Part shown: piece by piece, positions 43,903 through 51,785 of the stretch | Numbering within the stretch: the first letter of the stretch is position 1 | Layout: the number at the start of each line of letters is the position of its first letter | Source of the DNA: CAWIUB01 sp963839175 | GTDB taxonomy: Bacteria > Actinomycetota > Actinomycetes > Mycobacteriales > Jatrophihabitantaceae | Direction of reading: 5' to 3' | Length of the DNA: 64,000 nucleotides | NCBI GenBank assembly: GCA_963839175.1 | Contig: CAWIUB010000045.1 | Location: 23,457-87,456, forward strand | Made by a program: the position numbers and the translations under genes | Notes under the pieces: model-generated | What the model saw: only the letters and a program-made list of their open reading frames with translations | Database searches by the model: none | What the model was told of the DNA's origin: nothing

Positions 43903-44832
43903 TCATCGCCGCCACGGGTAACGCAGGCCGGTGAGCTCCTCGCTGACCTCCCACAGCCGCCGCGCGAGGGTCTCGTCCCGGGCCAGCGACGACATCCGCG
44001 CCGGCCCGATCGGCCCGCGGCTTTGGCCGAAGTGCTGCGGCCCGACGTAGCTGCCCGGCGCAGCGACAGTCGCGGCGTACACCGACGCGCGGGCGCCCAC
44101 GGCCGCGGGCTGGGTAAACGCCTTGACCAGGACGGGCCCGATGGTGCGTACGAGCGAATTCACGCCGATCCCGTCCGGGTTGCGGACCAGTCCGGTCGAC
44201 GCCAACCCGGGATGCGCGGCGGTCGAGGTGAGAGACAGGTCTCGCGCTGTAGCTCGGCGCTGCAGCTCGAGGGCGAACAGCAGGTTGGCGAGCTTGGAGT
44301 TGGCGTATGCGTGGCCGGGGCGGTATGGACCGATCGCATTCCCGTCGATGACATCGGCGCGTCCGTCGAAATGCGCGATCGAGGATACCGTCACCACCCG
44401 TGGCTGGGCCGCGCGCAGCAACGCGGGCACCAGCAGCCCGGTGAGCGCGAAGTGGCCCAGGTGGTTGGTGCCGAACTGCCGCTCGAAGCCGTCGGCGGTG
44501 AACGATCGTCGGGGCGGCGCTACGACGCCGGCGTTGTTCACCAGCAGGTCCAGCGGCTGGCCGTCCGCGCCGAGCGACACGGCGAAGTCGCGCACCGAGG
44601 CCATGTTGGCCAAATCCAGCTCGGCGACGTCGACATCGGCTCTCGAATGGGCAGCGCGGATGCGATCCGCGGCTTGTTTGCCCCGCTCGACGTCGCGGCA
44701 GGCCAGCGTCACGCGTGCGCCGAGCGCCGCGAGCTGTTTTGCCGTCTGCCAGCCGATGCCGGAGTTTGCTCCGGTGACCACCGCGACGCGCCCGGCCAGA
44801 CTCGGAAACTGGTCGTCCTCCCGCCCTCCCAT
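43903..44832 (-). CDS. Short-chain dehydrogenase/reductase (retinol-dehydrogenase-like)
   Basis: 309 residues from ATG at 44832. TGxxxGIG cofactor motif as VVTGANSGIGWQTA; NNAG as LLVNNAGVV; catalytic Ser in VVTVSSIAH and YxxxK as YANSKLAN. The Arg after the second strand (ACRDVERG) suggests NADP preference. Substrate not evident; such proteins are often named retinol dehydrogenase or protochlorophyllide reductase-like by homology only. The frame extends upstream, but those codons overlap the corA promoter. Confidence 0.88.
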   Translation of the reverse strand: MGGREDDQFPSLAGRVAVVTGANSGIGWQTAKQLAALGARVTLACRDVERGKQAADRIRAAHSRADVDVAELDLANMASVRDFAVSLGADGQPLDLLVNNAGVVAPPRRSFTADGFERQFGTNHLGHFALTGLLVPALLRAAQPRVVTVSSIAHFDGRADVIDGNAIGPYRPGHAYANSKLANLLFALELQRRATARDLSLTSTAAHPGLASTGLVRNPDGIGVNSLVRTIGPVLVKAFTQPAAVGARASVYAATVAAPGSYVGPQHFGQSRGPIGPARMSSLARDETLARRLWEVSEELTGLRYPWRR

Positions 44833-44890
44833 GTCTGACAAGCTACCCGTCACCGCGTGAACTGCACGTCGTGCGGGCACACTGGTCCAC

Positions 44891-45880
44891 GTGACAGCGC
44901 ACGACGTGCCGACCCGGGTGTGGCGCAATGGGACACTCGAGGGCGAGGGGTTCCCGTTCGAGCAGATCTCGGACTATTTGGAGCAGGACGATTGCCTGGT
45001 CTGGGCCGACCTCTGCGCTCCGCAGTCCGACCTGCTCCAGGCCCTCGCGGACGAGCTGAGCCTGGACCCGCTTGCGGTCGAGGACGCGGTGGAACGCCGG
45101 GAACGGCCTAAGGCCAGCAGGTACAAGACGCACACTTTTATCACCGCGTACGCAGTTGGCTTCGACGACGACTCCGGTGAACTGTCGGCTACCCAGGTGT
45201 CCGCATTCGTCGTACCGCGCGGGGTCTTCACGGTCCGGCAAAGCGAGGACTTCGACATCGCGCAGGTCGTCGAGCGGTGGGACGAGAACGCCGACCTGAT
45301 CAAGTACGGCCCAAAGGCGCTCATCTACGGTCTGCTCGACGTCCTAGTCGACGGTCACTTCGTCGCGATCGAGTCGCTGGACGACCAGATCGAGCAGATC
45401 GAGGACATCCTGTTCGAGGAGACCCGAACCACTACCCGCGACGTGCAACGGCGATCGTTCACGCTGCGCAAGTCGCTCGTCGAGGCACGCCGAGTGATCC
45501 TGCCGATGCGCGAGGTCGTCAACATCGTCATGCGCGGGGTCGCCGACGTGCCCGAGTCGGCCGAGATGCAGCCCTACTTCGCCGACCTGTACGACCACGT
45601 GCTGCGGGCCGCCGAATGGACCGAGTCGCTGCGCGACATGATCACGACGATCTTCGAGACGAACCTCTCGCTGGCGGACTCGCGGCTGAACACGATCGTC
45701 AAGAAGCTCACGGGATGGGCGGCGATCATCGCGGTACCCACCGCGATCACCGGCTTCTACGGCCAGAACGTGCCCTACCCCGGCTTCGGTACGCACTGGG
45801 GCTTCTGGGTCAGTACGATCGTGACGCTCGTCATCGCCGGCGGCCTCTACATACTCTTCCGTCGCAAGGACTGGATCTAA
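44891..45880 (+). CDS. corA: CorA-family divalent metal transporter
   Basis: 329 residues: large cytosolic N-terminal funnel domain, long helix, and two C-terminal membrane helices (AAIIAVPTAITGFYG and WGFWVSTIVTLVIAGGLYILF) ending in a basic RRKDWI tail. The pore signature, GMN in classical CorA, reads GQNVPYPG here. This variant is seen in a subgroup of the family, so metal selectivity should not be assumed. Start GTG at 44891; divergent from the SDR gene, 58 bp apart. Confidence 0.9.
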   Translation: MTAHDVPTRVWRNGTLEGEGFPFEQISDYLEQDDCLVWADLCAPQSDLLQALADELSLDPLAVEDAVERRERPKASRYKTHTFITAYAVGFDDDSGELSATQVSAFVVPRGVFTVRQSEDFDIAQVVERWDENADLIKYGPKALIYGLLDVLVDGHFVAIESLDDQIEQIEDILFEETRTTTRDVQRRSFTLRKSLVEARRVILPMREVVNIVMRGVADVPESAEMQPYFADLYDHVLRAAEWTESLRDMITTIFETNLSLADSRLNTIVKKLTGWAAIIAVPTAITGFYGQNVPYPGFGTHWGFWVSTIVTLVIAGGLYILFRRKDWI

Positions 45881-45894
45881 GCGTCGCCCCTGAA

Positions 45895-45948
45895 CCAGTT
45901 GTTCGACTGGCAACCTGTCGAAGTTTGCCCAGGGTCGAACAAGTTGGG
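45895..45948. repeat. Palindromic repeat, TTGTTCGAC family, copy 2
   Basis: TTGTTCGAC (45899-45907) and GTCGAACAA (45934-45942) with partly complementary flanks, followed by GTTGGGGGTGGG. It lies in the 79-bp gap between the convergent corA and relE-like genes and may serve as a terminator-like structure. Confidence 0.75.
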
Positions 45949-45959
45949 GGTGGGCGTGA

Positions 45960-46226
45960 TTATCGGTAGACGTCGCTGCGGCGGTCGATGTGTAGGACCT
46001 CGATGCGATGTGCCACCTCGATAACGGCGTAGACGATTCGGTAGTCGCCACGCCGTGCCGAGCGCAGGCCAACCAGCTCGTCTCGCAGCGGTTTGCCGAC
46101 CCGCTGCGGGTTTTCAGCCAGCGGACCGAAGAGGAATGCGACGCAGGCGGCGGCGATCTTCTCCGGCAGGCGTTGGAGATCGCGGGCTGCGCGTGCGGTG
46201 ATCTGAACCCGGTACGGCTCGCTCAC
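45960..46226 (-). CDS. relE: RelE/ParE-family toxin
   Basis: 88 residues: YRVQITARAARDLQRLPEKI, then PLRDELVGLRSARRGDYRIVYAVIE, and EVLHIDRRSDVYR, the characteristic RelE fold with Arg residues used in ribosome-dependent mRNA cleavage. Overlaps the upstream antitoxin gene by 4 bp. Confidence 0.92.
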   Translation of the reverse strand: MSEPYRVQITARAARDLQRLPEKIAAACVAFLFGPLAENPQRVGKPLRDELVGLRSARRGDYRIVYAVIEVAHRIEVLHIDRRSDVYR

Positions 46227-46492
46227 ACGAGCCCGTAGCGAGCCTTGATCTCGTCGTTGTCAACGAACCGGCCAGCCGCGGCGTCGGCCTTGCCCTCTGC
46301 GATCGCCTGCACCGCGCCAGGTGTGCCGAGGATTTCCAGGGTTTCCTCAAGAGAGGCCAGGTCGTCCGCGGAAATCAGCACGGCAGCCGGGTGGCCGTGT
46401 CGGGTAATCGTGACTCGTTCGTGGGTGCGCTCGACATCGGCGACATACTCCGAGAGCCGGTTCCTGGCCTCCCCCAGTGGTACAGCGGTCAT
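46223..46492 (-). CDS. Phd/YefM-family antitoxin
   Basis: 89 residues. MTAVPLGEARNRLSEYVADVERTHERVTITRHGHPAAVLISADDLASLEETLEIL is the Phd/YefM DNA-binding fold; the C-terminal KADAAAGRFVDNDEIKARYG wraps the toxin. Pairs with the overlapping RelE-like toxin. An AT-richer stretch just upstream (46500-46515) may hold its promoter. Confidence 0.92.
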   Translation of the reverse strand: MTAVPLGEARNRLSEYVADVERTHERVTITRHGHPAAVLISADDLASLEETLEILGTPGAVQAIAEGKADAAAGRFVDNDEIKARYGLV

Positions 46493-46574
46493 GCACCAAC
46501 TATAGCCAAAACTCTAGGCAAACACACCAGGGGCCGTCGACGGCCATGGCGAGCCTTATCGCTTCGGACCGGAT

Positions 46575-47495
46575 CTAAGCGTCGTGCCGGCGCACCGTGA
46601 CAAGTGCCACGGTGACCAGGATGGCGGCCAGTAGCACGAACAGGCCGGCCTCGATGAATTGGAATGTCCAGTACCTGTTGGCGGGCTGGTAGGTGACGAC
46701 ATACCGGTAGCCAAGACTCGCCAGGCACTGCCGCGGGTTCCCCGCCGCGACGCATTGCGAGGGCAACCGCAGCGCGCCAGAGACGACGTGGCCGTTGAAC
46801 GCGAGGTTCTGGGTGAGCGTCCAGCCGCCGCCGGTTGGCACGGGCTGATCGAACGGCACGTTCGCGACTCGCGCAGCCTGGTAGTGCGGTCGCAGGTAGT
46901 TGACCACGATGATGCGGACGGCCACGTAGCCGACGACGGTCACCGCGAGGGCGGGCAGCAGGCGTCGCAACACCCCTCCCGCGGCAAGGCCGAGGCCGAC
47001 CGCGAACAAGGAGTACGCGATCGGGGCGACGCCCTGGATGTCGAACTTGGACGGGGTGAATCGGTCCTGGTACAGCGAGTTCGTCGTGCCCGACCACCAG
47101 GTGACGAGCGCGGTGATCGCGCTTCCCCACCCCGTGGCGGCGAGCAGGACCAGAGCGATCTTCGACCTGAGCCAGTGACGCTTGCTGACACTCTGCGTCC
47201 AGACCAGGGTGTGCGTGCCGGCGTCGAGTTCGCGGCCGATCACGGTGGCGCCCCAGAATACCCCGAGCACGAGAGGCACGGCGACGCTCAGGTTGACCAG
47301 GTCGATGATCGCCCCGTAGCCCTGGAACAGGTTCAGGCTGTCGCAGGTGCCGTTGGCCCGGCAGGTACTCAGCGCGCTGCGATAGACGTCGGCCATGTGT
47401 ACACCGGTGATCCACAGCGCGATCGCGAAGGCGGCGAGCGCGCCCGCTGCCACGGCACCCTGCAGGCGGTGCTGTCGCCAGAGCAACCACCTCAT
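46575..47495 (-). CDS. ABC-2-type transporter permease (Ytr-like)
   Basis: 306 residues with about six helices. The N-terminal MRWLLWRQHRLQGAVAAGALAAF is typical of ABC-2 permeases co-encoded with GntR/YtrA regulators in actinobacteria; VIGRELDAGTHTLVWTQSVSKRHWLRSK is the family's conserved cytosolic block. Start overlaps the ATPase stop by 4 bp. Probably exports or senses an antibiotic or peptide, by analogy. Confidence 0.85.
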   Translation of the reverse strand: MRWLLWRQHRLQGAVAAGALAAFAIALWITGVHMADVYRSALSTCRANGTCDSLNLFQGYGAIIDLVNLSVAVPLVLGVFWGATVIGRELDAGTHTLVWTQSVSKRHWLRSKIALVLLAATGWGSAITALVTWWSGTTNSLYQDRFTPSKFDIQGVAPIAYSLFAVGLGLAAGGVLRRLLPALAVTVVGYVAVRIIVVNYLRPHYQAARVANVPFDQPVPTGGGWTLTQNLAFNGHVVSGALRLPSQCVAAGNPRQCLASLGYRYVVTYQPANRYWTFQFIEAGLFVLLAAILVTVALVTVRRHDA

Positions 47496-48385
47496 GCGGC
47501 ACCGCTGGCCGCGACGAGCGTGGCGCGTGGCGTTCGGGTGTGGCCCATGTAGGCGAGCACGATCTCTTCCAGATCCAGCTCGTCGACCTGCCAGTTCGGG
47601 TCGTGCAGCGGCCCGTCGAGCCGCACCCAGAGGCTGGTCTGCCGAGAGGTTTGCTCGTGGCGCAGCACGGTGTGCTGCCGTTCAATCGCGGTGGTGTCAC
47701 GTCGTGGCCCGGTGAGAAGCCGATGCGTCGCGAGTATCGAGTCCAGGTCGTCTGCGAGCACGGTGCGCGACGCGGCAAGCGCGATCACGTGGTCGCAGAC
47801 CCGCTCCAGGTCGGTGACCAGGTGGCTGGACAGCACAACGGTGAGATCCCCCTCCGCGACGGCCTCGGCCAGGACGGCGAGGAACTCGCGCCGGGCCAAC
47901 GGGTCCAGTGCGGCCACCGGCTCGTCCAGGAGCAACAGCCGGGGCCGTTTGCCCAGCGCCAAGGCGAGCGCGACCTGCGCGCGCTGACCGCCGGACAGCG
48001 TGCCGACCCGCTGGTCCAACGGGATGCCGAGCGACCGGATGCGGTCGATGGTAACGGCGTTGTCCCACGTCTGGTTCAGATGCGCGCCCATGTCCAGGTG
48101 GTCGGCTGCGGTCCACCGCCGATAAAGCGGTATCTCCTGGGCGAGGTAGCCGACCTGACGCAGGAACTCGGCCTGGTCAGTGGGCGTCTGCTCCAGTACC
48201 CGCGCCTCGCCGGCTGACGGTCGGCTCAGCCCGACGAGCAGCCGGAGCAGCGTGGTCTTGCCGGCTCCGTTGGCGCCGACCAGGCCGCAGATCCGGCCTT
48301 CCGATAGCTGCAGGGTGCAGTCGCGCAACGCCCACTTCGCGCCGAATCGCTTGCCGAGTCCGGACGTGCTCAGGGCGGCCGTCAT
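47492..48385 (-). CDS. ABC transporter ATPase (Ytr-like)
   Basis: 297 residues from ATG at 48385; a GTG at 48394 is also possible. Walker A GANGAGKTTLL, Q-loop VGYLAQEIPLYRRW, signature TLSGGQRAQVALAL, Walker B RLLLLDEPVAALDP, H-loop VLSSHLV. Middle gene of a gntR-ATPase-permease operon, so its expression is probably controlled by the upstream GntR regulator. Confidence 0.92.
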   Translation of the reverse strand: MTAALSTSGLGKRFGAKWALRDCTLQLSEGRICGLVGANGAGKTTLLRLLVGLSRPSAGEARVLEQTPTDQAEFLRQVGYLAQEIPLYRRWTAADHLDMGAHLNQTWDNAVTIDRIRSLGIPLDQRVGTLSGGQRAQVALALALGKRPRLLLLDEPVAALDPLARREFLAVLAEAVAEGDLTVVLSSHLVTDLERVCDHVIALAASRTVLADDLDSILATHRLLTGPRRDTTAIERQHTVLRHEQTSRQTSLWVRLDGPLHDPNWQVDELDLEEIVLAYMGHTRTPRATLVAASGAA

Positions 48386-48434
48386 GCGGGGCACCCGCCC
48401 ACAGGCGAGCGGTTGCTCTGTTCATTGCGGGTGC

Positions 48435-48827
48435 TCATGCCGTCGCCTCCATCGAGTCGGCCAGCAGCGTCGACTGCAGCAGGCTCTCCATCCCAGCCGG
48501 GTCGAGGCCGGCCTCCCGGGCATTGGCCACCCAGCGGGCGAGGCTGCGCGCCAGGGCCGCCTGGGTGGCCGGGGGAGGGCCGTCCGGGCGGCGCAGCGCG
48601 AACGTGCCGATGCCCTGGCGCCCTTCGACCAGCCCCTCTCGTTCCAGCTCGCGGTAGGCCTTGAGCACCGTGTTCGGGTTGATCGCCAGATCGCCGACCA
48701 CCTCCTTGACAGTCGGCAGCCGGTCGCCGGGACGCAATACGCCGGACAGCAGCGCCTGGCGGACCTGCTGCACGATCTGGACGTACACGGGGACGCTCGA
48801 GTGCGTCGACAGGTGCAGCCGCAGCAT
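48435..48827 (-). CDS. GntR-family regulator, YtrA subfamily
   Basis: 130 residues: winged HTH VQIVQQVRQALLSGVLRPGDRLPTVKEVVGDLAINPNTVLKAYRELEREGLVEGRQGIGTF, followed only by a short C-terminal dimerisation segment, as in YtrA. ATG at 48827. The palindrome 12 bp upstream is its likely operator, so it should repress its own ABC operon until a ligand, often a cell-wall antibiotic in studied homologues, releases it. Confidence 0.93.
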   Translation of the reverse strand: MLRLHLSTHSSVPVYVQIVQQVRQALLSGVLRPGDRLPTVKEVVGDLAINPNTVLKAYRELEREGLVEGRQGIGTFALRRPDGPPPATQAALARSLARWVANAREAGLDPAGMESLLQSTLLADSMEATA

Positions 48828-48838
48828 GGATAACTCCA

Positions 48839-48860
48839 GTTATCTAATCAGCTAGATAAC
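48839..48860. promoter_or_regulatory. Operator of the GntR/Ytr-like operon
   Basis: Perfect inverted repeat GTTATCTA-N6-TAGATAAC, AT-rich against a GC-rich background, 12 bp upstream of the regulator ATG. A further GGATAAC half-site overlaps the start codon region (48828-48834). Confidence 0.8.
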
Positions 48861-48886
48861 CAGTAGACCTCGGCTGTGCCGAAAGG

Positions 48887-50173
48887 TCAAGCCCGGCGAT
48901 CCGAGCCTGTTCGACTGCCAGCGCCTTGGGGCCGACCGAGGGTCGAACAACTCGGCGTGGGCGGCCGGTCCTCACCGGCCAGCGGTGAGGCTCCACCTCC
49001 GGTCCTCACCGGCCAGCGGTGAGGATCTACCTCCGGTCCTAACCGGCCAGCGGTGAGGATCAACTCCGCCCGCTGGAACTCCTTGACTGAGGAGTAACCG
49101 CATTTGCCCATGGCGCGGCGCACCGCGCCGAACAGGTTGCGCTCGCCGCTCGGGTCGCTGGTCGGGCCGACCAGCACCTCGGCCAGCGAAGGCCGCTCAT
49201 CGGCGTCGTAGCCCAGCGGGACAACGGCCGAGCGGGGCACTCGCGGATGGGACGCGGTCGGGTCCCAGTACCGCCCGTTGCCTGGTACTTCGGCCGCGAC
49301 GGCCAACGCCTCGCCGAGCATCACGGCGTCGGCGCCGCAGGCCAGCGCCTTGGCGATGTCGCCACCGGTCGACAGGTCGCCGTAGGCGATCAAATGCACA
49401 TACCGCCCGCCCGTCTCGTCCAGGTAATCGCGCCGGGCGGCAGCGCCGTCGACGATCGCCGTCGCCATCGGGACGTCGATGCCGAGTGCCGCATGGGTGG
49501 TGGAGCCCATGTGCGCGCCATAGCCGACGATCACCCCGGCTGCTCCGGTGCGCATCAGGTGTAGGGCGGTCTGGTAGTTCGCGCAGCCGCCGACGATCAC
49601 CGGCACATCCAGGTTCGCGATGAACGTCTTCAGATTGAGTGCGCTCGACGCTGCCTTCGCCGACGCGACGTGCTCGGCGGAGATCACCGTCCCCTGGATC
49701 ACGAGCAGATCGACCCCGACTGCTAACGCGTGCGGCGCCAGTTCGACAGTGTGCTGCGGCGAGAGACGGACCGCCACGCGCACGCCCGAGTCGCGCAGTT
49801 CGCCGATCCGTTCGCGCAACAAGTCCGGAGACACCGGCTGGGCGTACACCTGCTGGAGCTGCGCGGTGTCGTTCGCCGAGGCGCCGAGGGCCGCCAGCCG
49901 CTTCTCCGCGTCGGCGTGCCGCGTCCACAGGCCCTCGCCATCGAGCACGGCCAACCCGCCGAGCCGCTCGATCTCGCGCGCGGTCTGCGGCGAGACGACC
50001 GCATCGGAGGGGGCGGCGACCAGCGGCAGCTCGAAGGTGTGCGCGTCTATCTGCCAGGACGTCGACACCACCGCCGATCCCCTTGTCCGGCGAGTGGGCA
50101 CGAGCGCGATCTCGTCGAGGTGGTAGCTACGGCGCGCGTCGCGGCCGAGCCCGATCTCCACGGTCTCCGGCAT
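48887..50173 (-). CDS. guaB3: GuaB3, IMP dehydrogenase-related protein, with aberrant C-terminal extension
   Basis: IMPDH/GMPR-type TIM barrel without CBS domains. Residues 1-377 are normal: ARRSYHLDEIALVPTRRTR, TFELPLVAAPSDAVVSP, VGGCANYQTALHLMRTGAAGVIVGYG, ACGADAVMLGEALA, and the end KCGYSSVKEFQRAELILTAGR. The family normally stops about here. In this copy the expected TGA is TTA (Leu), and 51 extra residues are read through two further copies of a 34-bp repeat and a palindromic repeat. GuaB3 has been reported as GMP reductase in some actinobacteria; activity here is untested. Confidence 0.92.
   Translation of the reverse strand: MPETVEIGLGRDARRSYHLDEIALVPTRRTRGSAVVSTSWQIDAHTFELPLVAAPSDAVVSPQTAREIERLGGLAVLDGEGLWTRHADAEKRLAALGASANDTAQLQQVYAQPVSPDLLRERIGELRDSGVRVAVRLSPQHTVELAPHALAVGVDLLVIQGTVISAEHVASAKAASSALNLKTFIANLDVPVIVGGCANYQTALHLMRTGAAGVIVGYGAHMGSTTHAALGIDVPMATAIVDGAAARRDYLDETGGRYVHLIAYGDLSTGGDIAKALACGADAVMLGEALAVAAEVPGNGRYWDPTASHPRVPRSAVVPLGYDADERPSLAEVLVGPTSDPSGERNLFGAVRRAMGKCGYSSVKEFQRAELILTAGRLGPEVDPHRWPVRTGGGASPLAGEDRPPTPSCSTLGRPQGAGSRTGSDRRA
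48901..48955. repeat. Palindromic repeat, TTGTTCGAC family, copy 3
   Basis: CCGAGCCTGTTCGAC (48901-48915) and GTCGAACAACTCGG (48942-48955), followed by CGTGGGCGG. Near-complementary arms. It lies within the extended guaB3 frame, but originally would have been just downstream of the gene. Confidence 0.75.
48965..49066. repeat. Three tandem 34-bp repeats at the guaB3 3' end
   Basis: Units start at 48965, 48999 and 49033 (CCGGTCCTCACCGGCCAGCG... on the plus strand). The rightmost encodes the true GuaB3 end, LTAGR. In the two downstream copies the position after CGG is TGA, in the gene copy it is TTA. Because 34 is not a multiple of 3, the copied stops are out of frame and do not terminate translation. 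Confidence 0.93.
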
Positions 50174-50205
50174 GCTGCTGAGTCTGCCCTAACAGCGTGC
50201 GGTGG

Positions 50206-50934
50206 CTAGGAGGCCGCGATCTCTTCACCGAGATAGGCGGCGCGGACACGATCGTCGGCCAGCAGCTCCTGCCCGGTGCCGTCCAGGACGAGCTCACCCG
50301 TCTCTAGGACGTAGCCCCGGTTGGCCAGTGCCAATGCCTGAGCGGCATTCTGCTCGACCAGCAGCACGGTGACCCCGCGGGCGTTGATCGTGCGGATGAT
50401 GTCGAAGATCTGCGCGACGATCAGCGGGGCGAGGCCCATCGAGGGTTCGTCGAGCAGGAGCAGCCGAGGCTGGCCCATCAGGGCCCGGCCGATGGCGAGC
50501 ATCTGTTGTTCCCCGCCGGAGAGCGTCCCCCCCGGCTGCCGGTACCGGTCCTTGAGCAGTGGGAAGAGCGTCAACACCTCGTCCAGCTCGGCCTGGTCGA
50601 CTCGCTTGAAGCGGAAGGCGCCCATTTCGAGGTTCTCGGCGACCGTCATGCGCGGGAAGACGTGGCGGCCCTCTGGAGCGTGACAGATCCCCAGCCGGAT
50701 GAGCTCGTGCGCCGGTAGGCCGTCGATGCGCTGCCCGGCGAAGCGGATCGAACCCGCAGACGGGCGCATCATGCCGGAGATCGTCTTCTGAGTGGTGGTC
50801 TTACCCGCCCCGTTGGCGCCCAGCATGGCCACGATCTCGCCGGCGTGGACCTGGAACGAGATCCCCTTGATCGCTCGGATCGCTCCGTACCGGACCTCGA
50901 GGTCGTCGACCTGCAGGAGCGCGTCCTCGCTCAC
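50206..50934 (-). CDS. livF: Branched-chain amino acid ABC transporter ATPase
   Basis: 242 residues. Walker A LGANGAGKTT, signature TLSGGEQQMLAIGRAL, Walker B RLLLLDEPSMGLAP, H-loop VLLVEQNA; the LivF hallmark EGRHVFPRMTVAENL is present. Last gene of livK-livH-livM-livG-livF and overlapping livG by 4 bp. Confidence 0.95.
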   Translation of the reverse strand: MSEDALLQVDDLEVRYGAIRAIKGISFQVHAGEIVAMLGANGAGKTTTQKTISGMMRPSAGSIRFAGQRIDGLPAHELIRLGICHAPEGRHVFPRMTVAENLEMGAFRFKRVDQAELDEVLTLFPLLKDRYRQPGGTLSGGEQQMLAIGRALMGQPRLLLLDEPSMGLAPLIVAQIFDIIRTINARGVTVLLVEQNAAQALALANRGYVLETGELVLDGTGQELLADDRVRAAYLGEEIAAS

Positions 50935-51785
50935 GACTGCGCTCCCTGTGTGCCCTCGCTCTGGGACGTCTCGCCGAGGTAGGCGGCGATCACGGTGGGA
51001 TCGCGTTGGATCGCCTGCGGCGTTCCCTCGGCGATCTTTTCGCCGAAGTTCAGCACGATGATGCGGTCGGCCACCGACATCACCAGCTTCATGTCGTGCT
51101 CGATCAGCAGCACGGTGATGTCGCGCTCGGTGTTGATGCGTCGGATCAGTTGCGCCAGTTCGCGCTTCTCGACCGGGTTGGTACCAGCGGCCGGCTCGTC
51201 CAGCAGCAGCACGCCGGGGTCGGTGCCGAGCGCTCGGGCGATCTCCAGCCGCCGCTGCTCACCGTAGGCGAGCGAGCCCGCCAGGCTGTTGGCACGCGGG
51301 CCGAGACCCACGTCGGCCAGCAGCGCCAGCGCGATCTCGGTGCTCTGCTTGTCCTCCCGGCGCTGCCGCGGCAGGCCCAGCATGGCCGAGACCGGACCGG
51401 CGCGCTGACGACTCTCGACGCCGATCTTGACGTTCTCGAGCGCTGTCAGTGCCGGGAAGAGCCGGATGTTCTGAAAGGTGCGGGCGACCCCCAGGTGATT
51501 GATCGTGTGCGCCTTCACCCCGATGACGCTCGTCGTCGGGGCCCCAAGGCGGCCGGACACGGTGATGCGACCTTGCTGGGGGCGGTACACCCCGGTCAGC
51601 GAGTTGAACAAGGACGTCTTCCCGGCGCCGTTCGGGCCGATGATCGCCAGGATCTCGCCCCGCACGAGTTGCAGGGAGACATCGTTGAGGCCGACCACGC
51701 CGCCGAATCGCAGCGTCACATCGGCCACGTCGAACACGATGTCGCGCTCCACGGGGTCGTCCCGTTGGGCGGAGATGCCGGTCAT
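50931..51785 (-). CDS. livG: Branched-chain amino acid ABC transporter ATPase
   Basis: 284 residues from ATG at 51785, which overlaps the livM stop (ATGA). Walker A IGPNGAGKTSLFNSLTG, LivG-type insertion HTINHLGVARTFQNIRLFPALTALENVKIG, signature LAYGEQRRLEIARALG, Walker B VLLLDEPAAGTNP, H-loop VLLIEHDMKLVMSVADRI. Partner of LivF. Confidence 0.95.
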   Translation of the reverse strand: MTGISAQRDDPVERDIVFDVADVTLRFGGVVGLNDVSLQLVRGEILAIIGPNGAGKTSLFNSLTGVYRPQQGRITVSGRLGAPTTSVIGVKAHTINHLGVARTFQNIRLFPALTALENVKIGVESRQRAGPVSAMLGLPRQRREDKQSTEIALALLADVGLGPRANSLAGSLAYGEQRRLEIARALGTDPGVLLLDEPAAGTNPVEKRELAQLIRRINTERDITVLLIEHDMKLVMSVADRIIVLNFGEKIAEGTPQAIQRDPTVIAAYLGETSQSEGTQGAQS

